Origin: Bacteroidales bacterium UBA2861 | Lineage (GTDB): Bacteria > Bacteroidota > Bacteroidia > Bacteroidales > UBA932 | Length of the DNA: 17,635 nt | Direction of reading: 5' to 3' | NCBI GenBank assembly: GCA_002350615.1 | Contig: DEFD01000031.1 | Span: 78,370-96,004 of the forward strand | Shown here: piece by piece, positions 1-7,367 of the stretch | How positions within the stretch are numbered: the stretch's first letter is position 1 | How the letters are laid out: the number at the start of each line of letters is the position of its first letter | Program-made: the position numbers and the translations under genes | Notes under the pieces: model-generated | The model's input: only the letters and a program-made list of their open reading frames with translations | The model's database searches: none | What the model was told of the DNA's origin: nothing

Positions 1-135
1 CCCGATACCTGCCGCTTCTGGGACGAGGCCAGCGGGGAACGTCTGGACAAGGACCGCTTCCGTCTTGACCTTAGCGACGTCGTCGCCTCCTACAGGACTG
101 TCCTTGAAAGACTTGAGAACGTTAAAGAACTATAA
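1..135 (+). CDS. purC: SAICAR synthetase, C-terminal end (partial)
   Basis: The window opens inside this gene, and the last 44 codons are visible, ending in TAA at 133-135. The translated tail carries SPDT-type SAICAR synthetase features: PDTCRFWD at the very start, then a LDKDRFR stretch and a C-terminal helix. These match the bacterial PurC C-terminus, where the segment lies near the substrate site. PurC joins CAIR and aspartate using ATP in the cytoplasm. The stop codon is only 3 bases before the purF start, so this is the upstream member of the purine operon. The assignment rests on a short stretch but agrees with the context. The rest of the gene, its start and the operon promoter lie outside the window. 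Confidence 0.8.
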   Translation, partial: PDTCRFWDEASGERLDKDRFRLDLSDVVASYRTVLERLENVKEL

Positions 136-138
136 GCC

Positions 139-1497
139 ATGGGAATTCTGTCAGTTTACGGAGTAAAGAACGCTTCGACCCTTATCTACTATGGCCTGCA
201 CAATCTTCAGCACAGGGGCCAGGAAGGCGGAGGCATAGCCACCTTCGACGCTGATGGCAAATCCTACAGGCACCGCGGCCCCGGGCTCCTGAACGAGGTT
301 TTCGACGACGACAAGGTGGCTTCGCTCAAGGGAGACAGGGGCATAGGCAGCGTCAAGTATGCCAATGCCTCGAAAGGCGGCCCCGAAAACATCGAGCCGC
401 TTTACTTCCGGCACAGCGGGGGAGACTTCGTGATTGCCGGCGAGGGTGAACTTGTGAATTATGCCCAGATAGCCGACTACCTCGAAAAACACGGCACCAT
501 TTTCCAGACGGGAACATATACCGAACTCCTGGCGCAGCTTATCAAGAAGAATGCGAACGAGGCGCGGATAGACCGCATCGTCAAGGCCCTGAACATGGTG
601 GAAGGGGGATTCGCAGTGGTGATCATGACCCGCAGCCGGGTCTATGCATGCAGGGACAAATATGGCATAAAGCCGCTCTGCATAGGAAAGATCGGCGACG
701 GCTATGCGGTAGCCAGCGAGTCCTGCGCCTTCGAAATCATGGGCGCGGAATTTATCAGGGACGTGAAGCCCGGAGAGGTCGTGACCTTCGATTCGAACGG
801 GATGCGCAGCACCCTGTATTCCCGTTTCTCCAGACACAGGATGTGCGCCATGGAATACATCTATTTCGCACGCCCCGACAGTGACATCGACGGCTGCAAC
901 GTGCATGCATACCGCAAGGAGGCGGGACGGAGACTTTACAGGGAGTGTCCTGCGGAAGCGGATATCGTGGTAGGCGTCCCCGAGTCCAGCCTGAGCGCAG
1001 CGATGGGCTACAGCGAGGAAAGCGGCATCCCATACGAAATGGGCCTTGTGAAGCACAAATATGTGGGAAGGACGTTCATAGAACCCCTGCAGAGCATGCG
1101 TGAACTGGGTGTGAAGATGAAACTTTCCCCAGTGCGCAGCATAGTGAAGGGCAAGAGGATCGTACTTGTGGACGATTCTATAGTGCGCGGCACCACTTCC
1201 CTCAAAATAGTCAAGCTTCTGCGCGACGCGGGAGCGAAAGAAGTGCACGTGCGCATCGCAAGCCCCATGATGAGGTTTACCTGCCACTACGGAGTGGACA
1301 CCTCCACCCCTGAGGAACTTCTTTGCTCGCACCGCACCCTGGAACAGGCCTGCGAAGCCATCGGGGCGGATTCATTGGGATATCTCAGTCCCGAGTCCAC
1401 CCGCGATTCATGCTTCGGCTGCGCGGATCCCTGCCAGGCGTGTTTCACCGGGGAATACCCTACGCTTCTTTATGACGATACTTCAACCAAGGAATGA
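139..1497 (+). CDS. purF: Amidophosphoribosyltransferase-like protein with degenerate glutaminase site
   Basis: This is a PurF homologue of 452 aa, the family's usual length; it makes phosphoribosylamine from PRPP. The phosphoribosyltransferase half looks intact: the PRPP loop VLVDDSIVRGTT at about 342-353, and C236 (CAMEYIYFARPDS), C382, C432 and C435 at the positions of the Bacillus-type [4Fe-4S] ligands. The N-terminal Ntn amidotransferase domain keeps its fold markers (LQHRGQE at 23-29) but not its chemistry. The protein starts MGILSVYG where active PurF has Met-Cys-Gly, and there is no cysteine before residue 171. The glutamine-binding Arg of HVRYS is K73, the Asn of HNGNLVN is E102, and the Asp of SDTE is Y127. 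An in-frame TAA at 133-135 excludes an upstream start. The enzyme probably uses free ammonia or a separate glutaminase. purM follows after 3 bases. Confidence 0.88.
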   Translation: MGILSVYGVKNASTLIYYGLHNLQHRGQEGGGIATFDADGKSYRHRGPGLLNEVFDDDKVASLKGDRGIGSVKYANASKGGPENIEPLYFRHSGGDFVIAGEGELVNYAQIADYLEKHGTIFQTGTYTELLAQLIKKNANEARIDRIVKALNMVEGGFAVVIMTRSRVYACRDKYGIKPLCIGKIGDGYAVASESCAFEIMGAEFIRDVKPGEVVTFDSNGMRSTLYSRFSRHRMCAMEYIYFARPDSDIDGCNVHAYRKEAGRRLYRECPAEADIVVGVPESSLSAAMGYSEESGIPYEMGLVKHKYVGRTFIEPLQSMRELGVKMKLSPVRSIVKGKRIVLVDDSIVRGTTSLKIVKLLRDAGAKEVHVRIASPMMRFTCHYGVDTSTPEELLCSHRTLEQACEAIGADSLGYLSPESTRDSCFGCADPCQACFTGEYPTLLYDDTSTKE

Positions 1498-1500
1498 TAT

Positions 1501-2526
1501 ATGGCTAAATCTTATGAGAATGCCGGCGTTAACCTCGAAGCCGGATATGAAGTAGTGAGGAGGATTAAACAGCATGTCGCATCCACGTCGCGCACAGGCT
1601 CTATGGGCAATATCGGGTCTTTCGGAGGGATGTTCGACCTCTCGGCGCTCGGGGTCAAGGAACCTGTGCTGGTCAGCGGAACCGACGGCGTGGGAACTAA
1701 ACTCAAGATTGCCTTTGCGATGGACAAGCACGATACCATTGGCATCGACGCCGTTGCCATGTGCGTCAACGACGTGCTTGCACAGGGAGCCGAGCCCCTC
1801 ATTTTCCTTGATTATGTGGCACTTGGACACAATGTTCCGGAAAAGGTGGAAGCGATAGTGGCCGGCGTGGCGGAAGGCTGCCGTCAGGCCGGATGCGCCC
1901 TGGTGGGAGGGGAGACTGCCGAAATGCCTGGCATGTATGACGACGGAGAGTACGACATTGCCGGATACACCACCGGAGTGGTGGAAAAATCGAAACTCAT
2001 CGACGGTTCCAAAGTCAAGGTTGGAGACGTGTTGCTCGGAGTGGCTTCAAGCGGCGTGCATTCAAACGGATTCAGCCTGGTCCGCAAGATAGTAGCCGAC
2101 TCGGGTCTCGGTTATGATGATGAAATACCCGAATTCGGCGGCAGGAAGCTTGGAGAGGTCCTGCTCACACCTACCAAAATATATGTAAGGCAGATGCTTG
2201 AAGTTATCCGCCGCTGCGATGTCCATGGAATCTGCCATATCACCGGAGGCGGTTTCGATGAGAATATCCCTCGTGTCCTGCACGAAGGCCAGGGCCTTGA
2301 AATCCACGAAGGAAGCTGGGAGATCCTGCCCGTCTTCCGTATGCTTGAAAAATGGGGCAAGGTGCCTCATAGGGAGATGTTCAACATCTTCAACATGGGT
2401 ATAGGTATGATTGCCGTGATGGATGAATCCCAGGTTTCCGAAGCGATAAGGATATTGGAATCCTTCGGAGAAAAGGCCTCCGTGATCGGCCGTGTTACGG
2501 ACAAAGAAGGAGTCGTGATATTATGA
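1501..2526 (+). CDS. purM: Phosphoribosylformylglycinamidine cyclo-ligase (AIR synthetase)
   Basis: PurM is a cytoplasmic ATP-dependent enzyme that closes the imidazole ring, turning FGAM into AIR. The 341 aa length is typical. Family motifs are clear: SGTDGVGTKL at about residues 60-69 (nucleotide binding), the GIDAVAMCVNDVL segment shortly after, ALVGGETAEMPGMY in the middle, and HITGGGFDENIPR in the C-terminal half. The ATG at 1501 lies 3 bases after the purF stop, with an AAGGA stretch about 10 bases upstream as a possible weak ribosome site. The stop codon overlaps the purN start by 4 bases (ATGA), so translation of the two is probably coupled. All motifs look intact. Confidence 0.97.
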   Translation: MAKSYENAGVNLEAGYEVVRRIKQHVASTSRTGSMGNIGSFGGMFDLSALGVKEPVLVSGTDGVGTKLKIAFAMDKHDTIGIDAVAMCVNDVLAQGAEPLIFLDYVALGHNVPEKVEAIVAGVAEGCRQAGCALVGGETAEMPGMYDDGEYDIAGYTTGVVEKSKLIDGSKVKVGDVLLGVASSGVHSNGFSLVRKIVADSGLGYDDEIPEFGGRKLGEVLLTPTKIYVRQMLEVIRRCDVHGICHITGGGFDENIPRVLHEGQGLEIHEGSWEILPVFRMLEKWGKVPHREMFNIFNMGIGMIAVMDESQVSEAIRILESFGEKASVIGRVTDKEGVVIL

Positions 2527-3083
2527 AAAGGCTGGCTGTATTTGCAAGTGGAACGGGCAGCAATTTCGAAGCCATTGCCGATGCCTGTGCGGACGGCCGC
2601 CTGAATGCGGAAGTCGTGCTGATGGTCTGCGACAAACCGGATGCCCCCGTCGTGGGGAAGGCCGCGGCACGGGCTGTCCCGTCCTTTGTTTTTTCGCCTA
2701 AAGACTATCCCTCCAAGGCGGCCTATGAAAGCGAGATAGCCGCCCTGCTGGACAAGGCCGGAGTGGATCTCGTATGTCTGGCAGGCTATATGCGCATAGT
2801 CGGCGAAGTGCTCCTGAAGGCCTATGAGGGCAGGATCATAAACATACATCCCTCGCTTCTGCCTGCATTCAAGGGGGCACATGCCGTGGAGCAGGCCGTG
2901 GCTTATGGGGTAAAAGTCTATGGGATATCGATACACTATGTGAATTCGGACCTGGACGGAGGACGCATCATTGCCCAGCGTGCCTTCGAATATGAAGGGA
3001 GCGATCCTGCCGAGGTGCATCGCATAGGACAGAAGATAGAACATCAATTATATATAGAAACAATAGCTAAATTATTGAAATGA
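2523..3083 (+). CDS. purN: Phosphoribosylglycinamide formyltransferase (GAR transformylase)
   Basis: PurN transfers the formyl group of 10-formyl-tetrahydrofolate to GAR, the third step of purine synthesis. At 186 aa it is slightly shorter than the E. coli protein. The phosphate-binding loop ASGTGSNFEAI is at residues 8-18. The catalytic triad is present: N107 and H109 in NIHPSLLPAF, and D145 in the NSDLDGG segment. The start overlaps the purM stop, and the TGA overlaps the purH start, by 4 bases each. This makes a purM-purN-purH translationally coupled block. Its formyl donor is produced by FolD, encoded further down the same operon. Confidence 0.96.
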   Translation: MKRLAVFASGTGSNFEAIADACADGRLNAEVVLMVCDKPDAPVVGKAAARAVPSFVFSPKDYPSKAAYESEIAALLDKAGVDLVCLAGYMRIVGEVLLKAYEGRIINIHPSLLPAFKGAHAVEQAVAYGVKVYGISIHYVNSDLDGGRIIAQRAFEYEGSDPAEVHRIGQKIEHQLYIETIAKLLK

Positions 3084-4609
3084 GAGCTTTAGTAAGCGTA
3101 AGCGACAAAACTGGCCTGGTTCCTTTCGTGAAAGGCCTGGTGGATTTGGGATGGCAGATCATTGCCACCGGGGGGACTCAGAAGCTTCTGGAAAGCGAGG
3201 GCGTAAAAACCATCGGCATAAGCGAAGTGACCGGATTCCCGGAAATTCTGGACGGACGGGTGAAAACCCTTCATCCGAAGGTGCACGGCGGCATCCTTGC
3301 CCGCCGCGATATCCCTGCACACATGCATACGCTCGAGCAGAACGGCATTGAAACCATCGATCTGGTATGCGTCAATCTCTATCCTTTCAGGCAGACCATA
3401 GCCAAGGAGGGCGTCACTCTTGAAGAAGCGATAGAGAATATCGACATAGGCGGCCCTTCCATGGTCCGCAGCGCCGCGAAAAACTGGAAGGACGTGACAA
3501 TCGTCTGCAATCCGGAAGATTACGCCCCGGTGCTCGAGGAGCTTCGCAGGAACGGCAGGACCTCCGATGAGACGAGGCTCAAGCTCTCCGCCAAGGCCTA
3601 CACCCATACTGCACAGTATGACAGCTGCATAGCCGGGTACATGCGCGAGAAGGCCGGACTGCCGCAGAAGCTGTTCCTCGAATTCGATTTCAAACAGGCT
3701 CTCAGATACGGCGAGAACCCTCACCAGAGCGCTGCATTCTATTCGGCCACTGCAAAAGAACCCTTCTCCCTTGCCTTTGCAAGCCAGATCCAGGGCAAGG
3801 AGCTTTCCTATAACAATATCCAGGATGCAAACGCGGCTCTTAACGTGCTCAGGGACTTCGACGAACCCTGTTGCGTGGCCCTGAAGCATATGAACCCCTG
3901 CGGTACTGCAGTCGCTCCTACCATCGAGAAGGCCTGGCAGGCTGCATACGAGGCCGACAAGGTGAGTATTTACGGAGGCATCGTAGGCGTGAACAGGGAG
4001 CTCACTGAGGAGGTGGCCCTCGGCATGAAACCTATATTCCTCGAGATAGTGATTGCTCCATCCTACACTCCGGGGGCGCTTGAGATATTGTCATCCAAGA
4101 AAAACCTTCGCGTACTTCAGGTGGATATGACCCGCAGCGAAGCGGCTGTCACGCAGTATGTGGGAGTGAACGGTGGTCTCCTTGTCCAGCAGCTCGATAC
4201 ACAGGTGGAATGCATAAACGAAGGGATGTGCGTCACCAAGGCCAAGCCTACCGCAGCCATGATGAAGGATCTGGATTTCGGGTGGAAGATAGTCAAGCAC
4301 GTGAAATCCAATGCGATAGCAGTCGTGCGTGACGAGCATACCATAGGCATCGGAGCCGGACAGACCAACCGTGTGGGTTCCGCCCATATCGCCCTCGAAG
4401 AGGCGAAGGCCGCCGGTTATACCGAGGGGCTCATCCTTGCTTCGGACGGGTTCCTTCCTTTCGACGACACTGTAGCCCTTGCTGCCGAGTACGGGGTTGC
4501 AGCCATCGTGCAGCCTGGCGGAAGCATCCGCGATGGGGAAGCGATTGCCAAAGCCGACGAACTGGGTATCGTGATGCTGTTCACCGGCGTGAGACATTTC
4601 AAACACTGA
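3080..4609 (+). CDS. purH: Bifunctional AICAR transformylase / IMP cyclohydrolase
   Basis: PurH carries out the last two steps to IMP: formylation of AICAR with 10-formyl-tetrahydrofolate, then ring closure. The 509 aa length fits the family. The N-terminal MGS-like cyclohydrolase domain spans about 1-140, with SVSDKTGL at the start, ATGGT at 29-33 and the signature LDGRVKTLHPKVHGG at about 57-71. The transformylase domain follows, with GENPHQ at 211-216 and the catalytic KHMNPCG at 269-275 (K269, H270). SDGFLPFDD and the C-terminal TGVRHFKH are family hallmarks. The ATG overlaps the purN stop by 4 bases, and purD follows after 5 bases. Nothing looks damaged. Confidence 0.97.
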   Translation: MRALVSVSDKTGLVPFVKGLVDLGWQIIATGGTQKLLESEGVKTIGISEVTGFPEILDGRVKTLHPKVHGGILARRDIPAHMHTLEQNGIETIDLVCVNLYPFRQTIAKEGVTLEEAIENIDIGGPSMVRSAAKNWKDVTIVCNPEDYAPVLEELRRNGRTSDETRLKLSAKAYTHTAQYDSCIAGYMREKAGLPQKLFLEFDFKQALRYGENPHQSAAFYSATAKEPFSLAFASQIQGKELSYNNIQDANAALNVLRDFDEPCCVALKHMNPCGTAVAPTIEKAWQAAYEADKVSIYGGIVGVNRELTEEVALGMKPIFLEIVIAPSYTPGALEILSSKKNLRVLQVDMTRSEAAVTQYVGVNGGLLVQQLDTQVECINEGMCVTKAKPTAAMMKDLDFGWKIVKHVKSNAIAVVRDEHTIGIGAGQTNRVGSAHIALEEAKAAGYTEGLILASDGFLPFDDTVALAAEYGVAAIVQPGGSIRDGEAIAKADELGIVMLFTGVRHFKH

Positions 4610-4614
4610 CGGCT

Positions 4615-5865
4615 ATGAAAGTTCTTGTCATCGGTTCTGGAGGTCGCGAACATGCGATAGTTGACGCTCTGGCGAAATCTTCCAAAGTGTCGAAGATTTA
4701 TTGCGCGCCCGGCAATGCCGGTATCGGGCTTCAGGCCGAAAATGTTCCCATCAAGGATACTGATGTCGAAGCGTTGCTGAAGTTCGCCCTTGATAACGGG
4801 GTGGATCTCACGGTGGTAGGTCCTGAGGCCGCTCTCGCCGCAGGCATCGTCGACAGTTTCCGCGCAGCCGGGCTGAAGATATTCGGACACAGTTCGAGCG
4901 CCACGAGGATAGAAAGCTCCAAGGAGTTTGCCAAGGAATTGATGCAGAAATATGGCATTCCCACCGCAGGATACCGGAGCTTCGATGATTTTGACGCAGC
5001 CGTGTCCTATGTCTCGTCGCGCCCTTACCCCGCCGTCATCAAATATGACGGACTTGCGGCAGGAAAGGGCGTCGTGATAGCCAAGAATCATGACGAAGCG
5101 GTTGCGGCCCTTTCCGACATGCTTCTTGATGAGTCCTTCGGCAAAGGGCGTGTGGTCGTGGAGGACTATCTGGAAGGCCCAGAATTCTCTTTCCTTTGCT
5201 TCGTAGAAGGAGACAAAGTGTATCCCATGCCTCTGTCACAGGATCACAAGCGTGCTTTCGACGGGGACAAGGGACCGAATACTGGCGGTATGGGGGCTTA
5301 TACCGGACTGCCTTTCATCAGCGAGGAAGACCGTGAATTCGCCTACAGGGAGATCATGTGCAAGGCGGCTGCCGCAATGCAGAAAGAAGGATGTCCTTTG
5401 AGCGGAGTCCTTTACGGAGGCCTGATGAAAACAGCTGACGGCATCAAGGTGATTGAATTCAACGCCCGCTTCGGCGATCCGGAGACGGAAGTGGTCCTGC
5501 CCCTTCTTGAAAGCGATATCTCCGATATTTTCATGGCGGTTGCAGAGGGCAGGCCGGTGCCTGAAATCCATTGGAAAGATGCGCTTACCCTCGGAGTGGT
5601 CATGGCATCGAAGGGCTATCCGGGAAAATATGAGAAGGGGTGTCCCATCGAGGGTTTGGACGGGGTGGACGCCAAGGTGTATCATATGGGTACCGCTTTC
5701 AGGGACGGCAGGCTCGTAACTTCCGGAGGCCGGGTGCTTATGCTTGTCGCCGAAGGGAAGGATTTGAATGTTGCCCGCAAAAAGGTTTACGGCGAAATCG
5801 AAAAAGTAGCCTGCGATAATTTGTTTTACAGAAAAGATATAGCGCATTGTGCGCTGGATGATTGA
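4615..5865 (+). CDS. purD: Phosphoribosylamine-glycine ligase (GAR synthetase)
   Basis: PurD is an ATP-grasp ligase that joins phosphoribosylamine, the unstable PurF product, to glycine. It has 416 aa, close to the family norm. The N-terminal domain begins MKVLVIGSGGREHAI with the conserved GGREHA phosphate-binding motif. The ATP-grasp core includes VIKYDGLAAGKGVVIA at about residues 141-156, and the metal-binding end of the active site shows FNARFGDPETE followed by LPLLESD. The start is 5 bases after the purH stop, and the TGA at 5863-5865 is 2 bases before the preferred folD start. Co-expression with purF is sensible because phosphoribosylamine decays quickly. Confidence 0.97.
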   Translation: MKVLVIGSGGREHAIVDALAKSSKVSKIYCAPGNAGIGLQAENVPIKDTDVEALLKFALDNGVDLTVVGPEAALAAGIVDSFRAAGLKIFGHSSSATRIESSKEFAKELMQKYGIPTAGYRSFDDFDAAVSYVSSRPYPAVIKYDGLAAGKGVVIAKNHDEAVAALSDMLLDESFGKGRVVVEDYLEGPEFSFLCFVEGDKVYPMPLSQDHKRAFDGDKGPNTGGMGAYTGLPFISEEDREFAYREIMCKAAAAMQKEGCPLSGVLYGGLMKTADGIKVIEFNARFGDPETEVVLPLLESDISDIFMAVAEGRPVPEIHWKDALTLGVVMASKGYPGKYEKGCPIEGLDGVDAKVYHMGTAFRDGRLVTSGGRVLMLVAEGKDLNVARKKVYGEIEKVACDNLFYRKDIAHCALDD

Positions 5866-5867
5866 TT

Positions 5868-6719
5868 ATGGCCAATATCATTGATGGAAAGGCGCTTTCC
5901 GCCGCAATCAAGGACGAAGTCCGTTCCGAAGTAGCTTCCGCGGAAGCCAAATATGGACGCAAGCCCTGCCTCTGTGTGATCATAGTGGGGGAGAACCCCG
6001 CCAGCCAGGTTTATGTCCGCAACAAGGTCAAGGCTGCTGCCTACACCGGGATGGAATCCATGCTGATCGAACTGCCGGCTTCCACAAGCCAGGAAGAACT
6101 GCTCGGACGTCTTCGGGAACTGAATGAGGATCCCTGCGTTGACGGGATTCTGGTCCAGCTTCCGCTGCCGGATCACATCGACGAGGAGAAGGTGATAGAC
6201 ACTATAGCTCCGGAGAAGGATGTGGACGGGTTCCATGCAGCAAATGTAGCCGGATTATGGCTTGGTAAGGACTGCGTCGTACCTTGCACACCGGCTGGAA
6301 TCATGCGGCTTATAGACAGCACGGGAATATCTCTTTCCGGCAAGAATGCGGTTGTGGTGGGGCGCAGCAACATCGTAGGCAAACCCGTCGCAAAGCTCCT
6401 CCTGGACCGCAATGCCACCGTGACCATCGCCCATTCCCGTACTGCTGACCTGGCCGCGGTCACGCGCCTTGCAGACGTGCTCGTGGTTGCAGTGGGACGT
6501 GCCGGACTCATTACAGGAGACATGGTCAAACCGGGTGCGGTGGTGATTGACGTCGGCATGAACCGCAATGCCGAAGGGAAGCTCTGCGGAGACGTGGACT
6601 TCGAGTCTTGCGAGAAAACTGCGTCATGGATAACGCCGGTTCCCGGAGGAGTCGGCCCCATGACCATAGCCATGCTGATGAAGAACACTCTTCATTGCTT
6701 CAGAAACCGCGAAAAGTAA
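5868..6719 (+). CDS. folD: Methylenetetrahydrofolate dehydrogenase / methenyltetrahydrofolate cyclohydrolase
   Basis: FolD is bifunctional: it oxidises 5,10-methylene-THF with NAD(P)+ and hydrolyses the product to 10-formyl-THF, the cofactor of PurN and PurH. Its place at the end of the purine operon therefore makes metabolic sense. Catalytic Y49 and K53 lie in the VYVRNK segment, the signature DGILVQLPLP is present, the dinucleotide-binding VVGRSNIVGKP lies in the second half, and PVPGGVGPMT is near the C-terminus. The reading frame could open at TTG 5862, but the ATG at 5868 is preferred because it gives the usual MANIIDGKAL start, 283 aa, and leaves 2 bases after the purD stop. A broken gene begins immediately downstream. 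Confidence 0.96.
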   Translation: MANIIDGKALSAAIKDEVRSEVASAEAKYGRKPCLCVIIVGENPASQVYVRNKVKAAAYTGMESMLIELPASTSQEELLGRLRELNEDPCVDGILVQLPLPDHIDEEKVIDTIAPEKDVDGFHAANVAGLWLGKDCVVPCTPAGIMRLIDSTGISLSGKNAVVVGRSNIVGKPVAKLLLDRNATVTIAHSRTADLAAVTRLADVLVVAVGRAGLITGDMVKPGAVVIDVGMNRNAEGKLCGDVDFESCEKTASWITPVPGGVGPMTIAMLMKNTLHCFRNREK

Positions 6720-6721
6720 TT

Positions 6722-7367
6722 TTGCGTCCGATTAAACCTTATATGCCCTACAGCTGGCTGAACGGCCCTGTGGCCAGGCAGCTCGGCATAGACAGCGGAC
6801 AGGGACAGATAAACGAGGCTGCAAACATCTCCATTGGGCGATTCATGAATCTCGCCCTCATGAACCTCTGCGGCTATTACGTCAAACAGGACCGCATGGG
6901 ATCTTTCGGCTACCCCCACTTTCCGCACCATCATGATGACGGAGCCGGTAGCGGCGATCCTGGCTCAGAAGTACCGCAGTCCGGCGGCTCTGGAACACGC
7001 CCTGATCGATGCGTCGCGCCGTCCCGTGAAGGAACGTGCCTTCGCCAATTACTATGCAAATCCCGGCGGTGCGAAGGACGGGGGAGAGCACAGTCTGCAC
7101 CAGTATCAAGGCCATATCAGGAAGGCTGAAGGCGCTGAGATGACTTCCACTCCGGAATGGTATGATTCGCCCGAGAGCGAGCAGCTTACCATCCCAACGA
7201 TGAAGCGTGGCATGACGGCGTTCATAATAACCGGCGATGCCGCACGCAACAAGGTTCAGACCATGCCGGGAGGCGGTTACGCAACGGTTCAGATAGAACT
7301 GCCCCGGGATTGGGATAAGCTGACCGCTGAACTCGGTTACAAACCGCTGAAAGAATACAAGCTATAG
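6722..7367 (+). pseudogene. Frameshifted remnant of a conserved uncharacterised gene
   Basis: Two reading frames together make one protein-like sequence. The first part (ATG 6743, or TTG 6722) reads MPYSWLNGPVARQLGI and runs to GSFGYP. The second part, in the next frame, reads TFRTIMMTEPVAAIL and runs to the TAG at 7365-7367, ending LGYKPLKEYKL. The frame changes at the C5 run at 6913-6917; removing one C restores a continuous frame of about 207 residues from the ATG. From memory, the pieces resemble a little-studied family seen near UGSC-type thiol/selenoprotein-like proteins: an ANISIGR motif in the N half and a GDAARNKVQTMPGG stretch near the C-terminus. In that family I recall an extra N-terminal part and a central segment, both missing here. 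Real decay is favoured; a sequencing error would explain the frameshift but not the missing segments. No function is claimed. Confidence 0.6.

Noticed and set aside
151..1332. A 393-codon open frame antisense to purF
   Set aside because: The translation is rich in His and Ala with no motif, and the opposite strand encodes an unmistakable PurF.
5862..5867. TTG start for folD two codons upstream of the ATG
   Set aside because: The ATG at 5868 gives the usual FolD N-terminus and does not overlap the purD stop; TTG is rarely used.
6913..6917. Programmed ribosomal frameshifting at the C5 run
   Set aside because: There is no supporting slippery-site context or obvious downstream structure, and the flanking protein also seems to lack segments; decay or sequencing error is simpler.
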